DNA of 64,000 nt from SM1-46 sp002451215. GTDB taxonomy: Bacteria > Pseudomonadota > Gammaproteobacteria > Acidiferrobacterales > Sulfurifustaceae. The notes beneath the pieces are model-generated. The model was not told the origin of the DNA and searched no databases. It worked only from the letters and a program-made list of their open reading frames with translations. The translations under genes were made by a program, and so were the position numbers. Positions within the stretch are counted from its first letter, which is position 1. Each line of letters starts with the position of its first letter. The DNA lies in contig DKBM01000047.1 in the NCBI GenBank assembly GCA_002451215.1, positions 7,032 through 71,031 on the forward strand, read 5' to 3'. Of this stretch, positions 8,085-14,978 are shown piece after piece.

Positions 8085-8763
8085 ATGAGCCAGAACCCCG
8101 ATCTTTTTGCACGAACGCTTGCCTGTCTGCGGAATCCTGATCCTGCAGCAAAGGCCTCGCAGACGCGCGCGCTGCGCGCAGCTTGGCTAAACGGTGAGCT
8201 CGAATTTGGCGGTCGCGCGCCGGAGCCGCTCACGGAGCCGGGACGGCCGGCACGGCCCGCGCTGGTCTCACCGTTCGAGGTCGAGCGTCGCAGCCTCGCG
8301 ACACTCGAGGGCCGGGCGGCGCTGGTGCACGCGCTGGCGCATATCGAGTTCAATGCCATCAATCTCGCGCTCGATGCGGTCCACCGTTTTCGCGGCCTGC
8401 CGCGCGTCTATTACGACGACTGGCTGAAAGTGGCTGCAGAAGAGGCGCATCACTTCGAGCTGTTGCGCGATCACCTGCGTTCGATCGGCTACGACTATGG
8501 CGATTTTCCCGCCCACAACGGGTTGTGGGAGATGGCCTTGAAAACGGCTGGCGACGTGCTGGCACGCATGGCGCTGGTGCCGCGCGTGCTGGAGGCGCGC
8601 GGCCTCGATGCGAGTCCGGCGTTGATGGCGAAGTTCCGCGGTGCAGGCGATGCGCGCATGGTCGGGATCCTCGAAATTATCCTGCGCGATGAGATTGGTC
8701 ATGTCGCCATCGGCAATCGCTGGTATCTGCATCTGTGCGAGCAGCGTGGGCTCGACCCGCTCG
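8085..8763 (+). CDS. DUF455 ferritin-like protein, C-terminus lost in an assembly gap
   Basis: The 226 visible residues match the DUF455 family of ferritin-like four-helix proteins. Two carboxylate-His motifs mark a di-metal site: AAEEAHHFELL and LRDEIGHVAIGNRW; an earlier helix has HALAHIEFNAINLALD. The family is common in proteobacteria and its reaction is not established. The 'nn' at 8764-8765 removes roughly the last 40 residues; the residues read after the gap are antisense to trmL and do not belong to this protein. Confidence 0.85.
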
Positions 8764-8765
8764 NN
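8764..8765. other. Assembly gap (nn) at the DUF455/trmL junction
   Basis: The reading frame of the DUF455 protein stops abruptly after EQRGLDPL, six bases before the trmL stop on the other strand. At least 40 codons and the intergenic spacer are missing. Confidence 0.8.
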
Positions 8766-8770
8766 GGCGC

Positions 8771-9173
8771 CTACTGGCCGCCCGGGAATCCCCGCTGGCG
8801 CCACGCTTCGTAGACCGCGACGGCAACCGCGTTTGAAAGGTTGAGGCTACGGTTGCCGGGCACGAGCGGCAGGCGCAGGCGCTGGTCCGGGGGCAGGGCG
8901 TCCAGCAGGGCCTGGGGTAACCCACGTGTTTCCGGCCCGAACAGCAGGGCGTCCCCTGGGCGGTAGGCCACCGCGCTGTAGAGATTCCCTCCCCGGGTCG
9001 TGAAGGCCAGTACCCGGGCCGGNNTCGAGCCCTGCCCGGCGCAGGTCCTTGTCCTCCAGCCGAAACCCCAGCGGCTCGATCAGATGCAGGCGCATGCCGG
9101 TATTGGCGGCGAGCCGCATCACGTTGCCGGTATTCGGCGGAATCTCGGGCTGGTAAAGCACGACGTGAAACAT
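8771..9173 (-). CDS. trmL: tRNA (cytidine(34)-2'-O)-methyltransferase, with an internal assembly gap
   Basis: The N-terminus MFHVVLYQPEIPPNTGNVMR and the block LRLHLIEPLGF-type region match TrmL. After the gap the SPOUT knot appears as LLFGPETRGLPQALLDALP, then LPLVPGNRSLNLSNAVAVAV, with the knot that binds S-adenosylmethionine. TrmL methylates the wobble base of tRNA-Leu. About 22-25 residues are missing at the 'nn' (9023-9024), between LRRAGL and ARVLAFTTRGG, so the apparent frameshift is an assembly artefact. Confidence 0.92.
9023..9024. other. Assembly gap (nn) inside trmL
   Basis: About 22-25 codons of TrmL are absent at this point compared with the E. coli protein. Confidence 0.85.
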
Positions 9174-9358
9174 GACGGTTCTCTGGTGCTGTGTGGACTA
9201 CAGGATAGCGAAAGACGGATTGTCGTCAGGCGGCAGCTAGTGTTCTGCCGTAATAGTGGCAATTTAGGTAGTTGAATCGGCTTACGAACCGATGGCCCGT
9301 TGCTGTGTTTCCAGGGCTGGCCTAACCGGCCTTGTCGCCGGCTCTCATAGGGGGTCGC

Positions 9359-9374
9359 TGGCACGGGTCATGCA
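9359..9374 (+). promoter_or_regulatory. Sigma-54 (RpoN) type promoter before the first pilin-like gene
   Basis: TGGCACG-GGTC-ATGCA matches the -24/-12 consensus TGGCACG-N4-TTGCW except for one base, with GG and GC 10 bases apart as required. Many pilin genes in proteobacteria use RpoN. An enhancer site for the activator was not identified. Confidence 0.65.
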
Positions 9375-9472
9375 TATACGCAGCCAAGAGGGCTGTGGTA
9401 CTGAGCGGTCGATAGCGGCTGCCACGGTTTCCGGCCCGGGTTCAATGGCCAGTCTGTGGCGCCCGGGATGGC

Positions 9473-9497
9473 GCGGTTTCCCTTCGGGGCGAGCCGC
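9473..9497 (+). other. TTCG-loop hairpin in the pilin leader
   Basis: GCGGTTTCCC-TTCG-GGGCGAGCCGC forms a stable stem with a TTCG tetraloop, 35 bases before the start codon. No T-run follows, so it is not a terminator; it may stabilise the mRNA of an abundant product (inference). Confidence 0.5.
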
Positions 9498-9531
9498 AGA
9501 CATGTTCTGACTGACGGAGGTTTTTTTCAAG

Positions 9532-10128
9532 ATGCGTAGCAACAAGATTCTTGCGGCGGTTGTCGTGGCGATGGCTGCGGTGGCTCCCCAGCTTGCGTTC
9601 GGCGGCTCTTCAGTGGCGACTTGTGCAGCTGGCACCTGCACGACCACAGGACTGGATGTGACTTTCAACATCACTATCCCGACGACCCTGCGCTTCCAGC
9701 TCGGTAACAGTGCGGGTACCCCGACGGTCAACTGGACCACGAACATTACCGGGACAAATCTCGGAAATGGCACTGCAATTGCCGCGGAGACAACCACCCT
9801 TGCTGGCCCAGCTCCTGCGGCCAATGAGCTCTACTATCAGGTGATTAGCAACCAGAGCGCGAACAACGTCGCGATTGCGGCCACCAGTGCGACGGCGGGC
9901 CTTGCGAGCGGCGGCAATACGATACCCTGGACGCAGATAACCAACGCCCACACCTCTGGCACAGGCAGCTACGCCCTTCCGAACGTGGGGGCCAGCAACA
10001 CGATTACGCCCTCCGGCGGTGCTGTGAACGAAGCAGGTTATGTGACCTTCTCGTTCGCCAATACGATTACGCCAGTGGGCGGTAGCTACACTGGTACCGT
10101 TACCTATACGGCTTCGCAAGCGCAGTAG
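9532..10128 (+). CDS. Pilin-like secreted beta-sandwich protein (putative major subunit)
   Basis: The 198-residue product has a clear signal peptide cleaved after AVAPQLAFG. The mature part is rich in Thr, Asn, Ala and Gly, with alternating beta strands (GLDVTFNITIPTTLRFQLGN), two Cys close together near its N-terminus (TCAAGTC), and a C-terminal strand VGGSYTGTVTYTAS. That C-terminal pattern (G-x-Y-x-G-x-V) resembles the end of CS1/SCPU-type pilins assembled by donor-strand exchange. A second protein with the same C-terminus is encoded downstream, and a PapD-like chaperone follows. No family name can be assigned with certainty; subunit identity is inferred from fold pattern and context. It has its own promoter and strong terminator. 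Confidence 0.65.
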   Translation: MRSNKILAAVVVAMAAVAPQLAFGGSSVATCAAGTCTTTGLDVTFNITIPTTLRFQLGNSAGTPTVNWTTNITGTNLGNGTAIAAETTTLAGPAPAANELYYQVISNQSANNVAIAATSATAGLASGGNTIPWTQITNAHTSGTGSYALPNVGASNTITPSGGAVNEAGYVTFSFANTITPVGGSYTGTVTYTASQAQ

Positions 10129-10183
10129 CACGGCGCGTCCGTTCGCGAGAGCGGGCGAGACGCTGGTTGCGAGGGTGGTTTCG

Positions 10184-10219
10184 GGGGCGCACGCCGCGGC
10201 GTGCGCCCCTTTGTTTTTG
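10184..10219 (+). terminator. Strong terminator between the two pilin-like genes
   Basis: A perfect 12-bp stem (GGGGCGCACGCC / GGCGTGCGCCCC, 2-base loop) is followed by TTTGTTTTTGT. It separates the first subunit gene from the rest of the cluster, so the first product can be made in excess. Confidence 0.93.
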
Positions 10220-10331
10220 TGGCGTGTAGTGTCCCGTACTTCCGTCCGGTGGTGAGTCCACCTGTGCCCGTTGCATCGTCTACGGTTGAATATACTGATA
10301 TGTGTTGAGTTGAAACGAGAGACAGCCTTTA

Positions 10332-10958
10332 ATGCTCCGTGCAAACCACCATCCGCAGTACCGTTTGACCGTCTCTCTCGGAAGGTCCGCATGGTCCACA
10401 TTGTGCTTCGGCGTCATGGCGCTGAGCGCCATTCAATATGCGCCGCCGTCAGCGGCAGCATCGGTAATCATCGACTTCGATCCGGCAATAACTAGTGGCG
10501 GGCTGGTATTGGTGGTGGGCGACGTCAACAATCCGCTCGGCGCACAGCCCACGGTGACCTTTGATCTCGGCACTACGCCGGTAGGTGGAGGCACTGCAAT
10601 AGTCGGCACTCCAGCGATCCAGATCGAAATGGCCGCCCGCCGTTTTGGCAACAGTAATACGACCGCGCAACTTCTGGCGCAGGTGCCGGCCGGTCTTGGT
10701 ACACCGCCGAACCAGATCCCCATCAATGCAATAACCTGGACTTCTGCTCTGCCTACCGGCGCGCCGGGCGGCATGGTGCTCATTGCGAGCGGACAGTTTT
10801 CAGGGCCGGGAACGCAGACCATACACACGCTGCCGGTCCAGGGAAATGTGAACCGCTACGCGGGCGCCGTGATGACCTTCAGCTACGCCAACACTCAGGC
10901 TTTCCCGGGTGGTACGTATTCAGGAGTGGTTCGCTACACAGCCACTATGCCGCAATGA
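10332..10958 (+). CDS. Second pilin-like secreted protein
   Basis: The 208-residue protein has a long N-terminal signal region (hydrophobic core LCFGVMALSAIQY, likely cleavage after PPSAAA). The beta-rich mature part starts SVIIDFDPAITSGGLVLVVG. Its end (YAGAVMTFSYANTQAFPGGT then YSGVVRYTATMPQ) parallels the end of the protein at 9532-10128 (VTFSFANTITPVGGSYTGTV), so the two are homologous subunits. A TATACT hexamer at 10291-10296 may be its -10 element, but the -35 spacing is poor. Its stop overlaps the start of the next gene by four bases. Confidence 0.6.
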   Translation: MLRANHHPQYRLTVSLGRSAWSTLCFGVMALSAIQYAPPSAAASVIIDFDPAITSGGLVLVVGDVNNPLGAQPTVTFDLGTTPVGGGTAIVGTPAIQIEMAARRFGNSNTTAQLLAQVPAGLGTPPNQIPINAITWTSALPTGAPGGMVLIASGQFSGPGTQTIHTLPVQGNVNRYAGAVMTFSYANTQAFPGGTYSGVVRYTATMPQ

Positions 10959-11452
10959 TGGCGCTGCGCGGCCGACTCTTTCTGTTAGTCGTTCTTGGCC
11001 AGCTCTCGGTGAGCGCTGCTGCCGACGGGCAACGCATCGAAGCCCGATTCTTTCCGGGTCCCGATCTGAATATCGAGGCGCGCTGGCTGATGCCGGTGCT
11101 CAGCCCGCGCGGTGACCCGACACTGAACAGCCTTCTCGTCGCGCAAACGTCGACAACCGAGCTTCGGATGGCGGTGCCGGCCGAATTCATCGGCAAGCGA
11201 ATACGCGTCTACTTGCGCCTTCCGTCCACGACACCGGGCCTGATGGCCAATCACGGACTCGAAGCCGAGTGGACTACCCAAGGCGTGTATTTGCCTGGCA
11301 AGGCGGCGCCGGGCGCACGCGCCCTCTTTTTCGAGGGTGTTGCCAATGCGCCGCTCCTTCGGGATTTTGTAACCTACACTTTTCGTATCGACGCAAATTA
11401 TGTGACTGGCCCGGTCCGATTTGATCCCGTGTATGAAATCGAAGCGTATTAA
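10955..11452 (+). CDS. Secreted protein of unknown family in the pilin-chaperone cluster
   Basis: The 165-residue product has a signal peptide (RLFLLVVLGQLSVSAAA) and a mature part with no family I recognise. It is beta-rich, contains no Cys in the mature region, and ends in FRIDANYVTGPVRFDPVYEI. The start overlaps the previous gene (ATGATGG) and the end overlaps the chaperone gene by 20 bases, so it is surely co-expressed with them. A minor or tip subunit, or a periplasmic accessory factor, would fit; this is inference from position. Confidence 0.6.
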   Translation: MMALRGRLFLLVVLGQLSVSAAADGQRIEARFFPGPDLNIEARWLMPVLSPRGDPTLNSLLVAQTSTTELRMAVPAEFIGKRIRVYLRLPSTTPGLMANHGLEAEWTTQGVYLPGKAAPGARALFFEGVANAPLLRDFVTYTFRIDANYVTGPVRFDPVYEIEAY

Positions 11453-12269
11453 CCGGAGCGCGGTACGCACGCTCGTGGCGGGAGCCTGCTTGTTCTTGTG
11501 TGGCCTTCCGGCTGGTGCAGTGTTTGACGCTGCTGTCAGCCCGCCGCGTTACGAACTGGCGGGCAAGCCGGGTGAGGTCCTGCGTCAGGTGCTCTACGTT
11601 TCTAATGGCAGCGCTGAACCGGCCCGATACACGGTCAAGACAGCTGACTGGCAGCTTGGGACCTACGGAGTCGTGAGCTACCTCGAGGGTCCGCCGCAGA
11701 CGGATTCATGCCGTTCCTGGGTACGCATCGAGCGGCGCGAAATCAGTGTTGAGCCACGCGGCACACGCGCCTTTCGCTTCGAGGTGCATATTCCCAAAGA
11801 TGCCAAACCGGGCGAATGTCGGTTTGCCTTCCTGATTTCCTCCCAGGCTGGCACGACGGTCAAGCCGGGCACCCAGAACCTCAGCGTTCCAATCGTGGGG
11901 CGACTTGGAGTGGTTGCTTATCTTGCGATTGGCGATGCCAAGCCGGACCTGAGATTTGCTGAGGCGAGCTTCAAGAAGATCGAAGGTAAGACCGTGCCGA
12001 CGGTGACCTTCTACAACCAAGGCACCGCGCATGGTCGAGTCTTTGGCGTGTTGGAAGGAAAGGACGCCACCGGCAAGAAGGTGGAATTGGTGGTTGAGGA
12101 CGGCGCAGTTCTCCCGAAGGTGCGTCGGTCGCTGCGTCTGATGCCTGTCGACTTTTCCACCGGCGAAGGCCGTGCGCCGACATTTGAACTGACCCCGCCA
12201 ATGCATGTGCGAGGAAAGCTTGAGCCGCGCGGCAGCGAGCGGATCGAGATCGATCAGGTAATCCGGTAA
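11433..12269 (+). CDS. PapD-like periplasmic pilus chaperone
   Basis: The product of 278 residues has a signal peptide ending GLPAGA and a PapD-type first domain: AAVSPPRYELAGKPGEVLRQ for the G-strand/edge region, VLYVSNGSAEPARYTVKTADW, and EPRGTRAFRFEVHIPKDAKP before GECRFAFLISSQ, the usual chaperone core. The second domain runs from about 150 to the end. Such chaperones hold pilin subunits by donor-strand complementation and hand them to an outer-membrane usher. ATG 11433 (MKSKRINRSA) is preferred; the longer frame starts with TTG at 11421 inside the preceding gene. The stop is 30 bases from the stop of the convergent barrel gene. Confidence 0.75.
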   Translation: MKSKRINRSAVRTLVAGACLFLCGLPAGAVFDAAVSPPRYELAGKPGEVLRQVLYVSNGSAEPARYTVKTADWQLGTYGVVSYLEGPPQTDSCRSWVRIERREISVEPRGTRAFRFEVHIPKDAKPGECRFAFLISSQAGTTVKPGTQNLSVPIVGRLGVVAYLAIGDAKPDLRFAEASFKKIEGKTVPTVTFYNQGTAHGRVFGVLEGKDATGKKVELVVEDGAVLPKVRRSLRLMPVDFSTGEGRAPTFELTPPMHVRGKLEPRGSERIEIDQVIR

Positions 12270-12298
12270 ACCGCGGCTCCCCTTCGGGCGAATGCGGC

Positions 12299-14704
12299 TT
12301 ACGGGCTAATCCGGAATACCGGAATCTGGATGGTCGCGGTTTCTCGCGGCTGCACGTCGACGACGACGGGTTTGTTCTCATCCACGACCCAGGGCAACGG
12401 CACATTAGCGACATTCACGGAGAGCTGATGAGACCCGCTGGCGACGGGATTGAAACTGAATTCTCCATTCACGTCGGTTTCGACGCTGAAACCCCGATCG
12501 AGATAAATCGTAACATTTGGCACTCCTGCTTCATCGGGGTCTTTGGTGCCGTTGCCGTTCTTGTCATAGAACAACACCCCGCGCACGATTCCGTTGCCGA
12601 ACTTGCCGCTGGCCACGCCAAATACAGGTGCTGCCTGACCCCAGCGAGCGTCGTAGCGAAGACTCACGAGAATCTGTCGGTCACTCGCGCGAATTTCCTC
12701 GCCGAGCGCATTGGCTACCAGGGCATTGTGGTTGTAGGTGAGATCGGCACCGAGCCGCCATGCCGTTGCGATTTGCCAGCCCAGTGATGCGGTCGCATTG
12801 GTAGTGCGACTTTGCTCGCCGGTTTCGCTGGTCATATAACCCAACGTTGCGTTCAGGCCTACATTGAGCCGGTCGCGAGTCCAGATTCCTCCAAACCGCA
12901 GGCTGCCCTCACGGTAGTCGTTCGCAGTGCCCGTCTGGTCGAGATAGACAAGCCCGGTTCGAAGCCCATTGAAGCCAAGAACGGGATTCCAGTAGTGATC
13001 CCAGCTCGCGTCGTAGCGGGTATAGGGCACGTTTGAGCCGGAGCGGTCGGTTACGCTCGCGGTAAACGCGCTGGTTCCGCTGGAAAACCGGTTTGAAGCG
13101 GAGCCCCGCGCGGTGATGGTGTGGTCACGGGAGTCACCGTTGCTGGCCGTTCCACTTACTGTGTCCTGGCCAAGTGACAATGTGCCGGACAGATTGAGCG
13201 TGGAAGAATATTGATATCCGATACTGCCGAATCCGCTAATTGTGTCGCGAGTGGGTTTGGCGACGTTCCTGGCAACATTGTCTTGCCACCAATCCGCCCC
13301 GAACGAAAGGCTTGTGCGGTAGGTGCGGGTATTGCCTCGCCAGTACGCGCCCTGCATATCGCTGAGCACGGGGGAATTGCGGTCGATCCATTCCAGATCC
13401 GGGTCCATGCGGAAAAGGCCAGCACTTTGCTGCCATCTGCCGAGCCGCGTCTCACCATCCATCCAGAAACCGAGCGCTCCGCCGTCATTCCCCAGCACGT
13501 TGACCTGGCCCTTGCTGGAGTCGCGCCCCGTGTACCGTACTGCGCCCGCGGCGCTGGTGAAACTTCGTACACCACTCGCGGTCAGTGCGTCGTTCGCGCT
13601 CCATAGTTGAGCGGCGGCTTGCCAGTTGGGAGTCAAGCGCGTGTCGGCGCTAATGCCCGCGATACTTCCCGACGAGTAGTCGGTCGTGAAAACCGGGAAG
13701 CTGCGCCCTTGTGTTGTCCCAAGTGTGCCGCCGCCGACGCGCAAGGTGGTATCGGTTGAGCGTGACTCGGAATAAACGCCTTGAATCAGCGGTTCGGGCA
13801 AACGAATTCGGTATCCCTGCGACAATACCTCCGGGCCGCGCGCACGGATGTGGCCGAGCTCATTGGTCATTTGCCAGCGATCAGTCAGGGCGAATCCGCG
13901 TTGGGTAATGTTCGCGAACGTGCCTCCGGTGAACTGATTCAGGTACGGCCCCCCATTGCTAGCATCGTTGTAGACGGCCCTGCCCTCGAACCGGCCATAG
14001 GAGCGTGTTTCTTGTCGTGCGTCGACGGCAACAGCATGCTCGGTATATGTATTGCTGACGGCGCCTGTCGTTCGCTGATTGAAGTAGCGGTATTCGGCGC
14101 TCCCACTGCCTGGCAACAAACTTGATTCAGTCGCTCCTCGCGCCGATCCGTACGGCGGGTCCACCGCAATTTCCGGATTGATCAGCGCGTCCTGATAGGT
14201 CTCCGCGGGTTCCGCTGGCACGGGCGGCGCTGGCGGTGGAAGTTGCGGGTCCTGGGCGAGGCGAATAGGGGCTGCAAAGTCAGACGCGACGCCAAGACTA
14301 TCCCGGGCGGCGACGCGCATCGTGCCCGCGGTTGACTGGCAGCTTTCGATCTCTGCGGGGCTCAATTGCTTCACCAAGGCGTCGCGTTGCCTGGCGGCGC
14401 GCTCGTCGCCTTGCGCGGCCGCGCGCGCGTACCAGCAATAGGCTTGGATAAGGTGGTTCAACACCCCCGTCCCGTGCTCGTACAGAACGCCAAGCTCGTA
14501 CTGGCTCTCCGAATCGCCACCTTCCGCTGCCTGTTTCAGGGCGACCAGTTCAGGCGGGTCCTTGGTGAGGGCGAAAGGCGTTGTGCCAACCAGCGCGATG
14601 GCCAGCCCTGTCATCAGGAGAAGAATTGCGGCAAGCGACAAGCGGGCGCGCTCCCGATATGAGGACCGCCACCGCGGGCGCGCCTTACTGTCAGGAATCG
14701 CCAT
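12299..14704 (-). CDS. Large outer-membrane usher-like protein: Sel1 repeats, beta-barrel, SdrD-B-like domain
   Basis: The 801-residue product starts with a basic region and a hydrophobic signal/anchor (about 24-46). Sel1-like helical repeats follow at about 55-120 (AAEGGDSESQYELGVLYEHG and YCWYARAAAQGDERAARQRD). A Pro-rich linker and a long region of alternating strands rich in Tyr, Trp, Gly, Ser and Thr (about 190-690) look like a large beta-barrel. The last 100 residues form an SdrD-B/CNA-B-like domain with a Ca-binding-type loop (FYDKNGNGTKDPDEAGVP) and VETDVNGEFSFNPV. The length equals that of fimbrial ushers and CS1-type ushers also end in a beta-sandwich, but Sel1 repeats in front of the barrel are not usual. 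The role as usher for the convergent chaperone and subunits is inferred. Confidence 0.6.
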   Translation of the reverse strand: MAIPDSKARPRWRSSYRERARLSLAAILLLMTGLAIALVGTTPFALTKDPPELVALKQAAEGGDSESQYELGVLYEHGTGVLNHLIQAYCWYARAAAQGDERAARQRDALVKQLSPAEIESCQSTAGTMRVAARDSLGVASDFAAPIRLAQDPQLPPPAPPVPAEPAETYQDALINPEIAVDPPYGSARGATESSLLPGSGSAEYRYFNQRTTGAVSNTYTEHAVAVDARQETRSYGRFEGRAVYNDASNGGPYLNQFTGGTFANITQRGFALTDRWQMTNELGHIRARGPEVLSQGYRIRLPEPLIQGVYSESRSTDTTLRVGGGTLGTTQGRSFPVFTTDYSSGSIAGISADTRLTPNWQAAAQLWSANDALTASGVRSFTSAAGAVRYTGRDSSKGQVNVLGNDGGALGFWMDGETRLGRWQQSAGLFRMDPDLEWIDRNSPVLSDMQGAYWRGNTRTYRTSLSFGADWWQDNVARNVAKPTRDTISGFGSIGYQYSSTLNLSGTLSLGQDTVSGTASNGDSRDHTITARGSASNRFSSGTSAFTASVTDRSGSNVPYTRYDASWDHYWNPVLGFNGLRTGLVYLDQTGTANDYREGSLRFGGIWTRDRLNVGLNATLGYMTSETGEQSRTTNATASLGWQIATAWRLGADLTYNHNALVANALGEEIRASDRQILVSLRYDARWGQAAPVFGVASGKFGNGIVRGVLFYDKNGNGTKDPDEAGVPNVTIYLDRGFSVETDVNGEFSFNPVASGSHQLSVNVANVPLPWVVDENKPVVVDVQPRETATIQIPVFRISP

Positions 14705-14780
14705 TTATGTCAGATGCTTAGGCCGCATAGCTACACAGTATTCTGAGAAAAGTAGCCTAAACTTGGCCTCTTAGGGCGTT

Positions 14781-14808
14781 TCTATATAGATAAATGTGAT
14801 ATTTGCAA
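14781..14808 (-). promoter_or_regulatory. Sigma-70 type promoter for the usher-like gene
   Basis: On the minus strand TTGCAA (14808-14803), a 16-base spacer and TATAGA (14786-14781) precede the start codon by about 75 bases, in an AT-rich pocket of otherwise GC-rich DNA. Confidence 0.5.
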
Positions 14809-14978
14809 TTACTGGGCCACGGTTTTGGCGCCACCCCCCGGTCCTTGGACCCGAGTTGGGGCACTACAGGAAGGATCCGTTTTCGGCCTGTTTCTTGGGG
14901 CTAGGGGCCACTCTGGGTGGAAAGGGGACCGAAGTGTCCCAGCGCATTTCGGGCAATTCGGATTAGGGCGGGGGTAGC

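Larger units (their letters stand above)
9174..9531 (+). other. Long leader region before the pilin-like gene
   Basis: No credible gene lies in these 358 bases. They hold small inverted repeats (for example ATCGG/CCGAT near 9280), the sigma-54-like promoter at 9359-9374, the hairpin at 9473-9497 and a GGAGG ribosome site just before ATG 9532. A transcript from the sigma-54 site would have a leader of about 145 bases. No known riboswitch consensus was recognised. Confidence 0.6.

Noticed and set aside
8766..8813. C-terminus of the DUF455 protein read through the gap
   Set aside because: The bases after the gap are the 3' end of trmL on the other strand; the residues are not from the ferritin-like family.
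9174..9531. Possible cyclic-di-GMP (GEMM) or other riboswitch in the pilin leader
   Set aside because: The leader has several small stem-loops, but the conserved GEMM bases and tetraloop-receptor pattern were not found; only the sigma-54-like site and a TTCG hairpin were kept.
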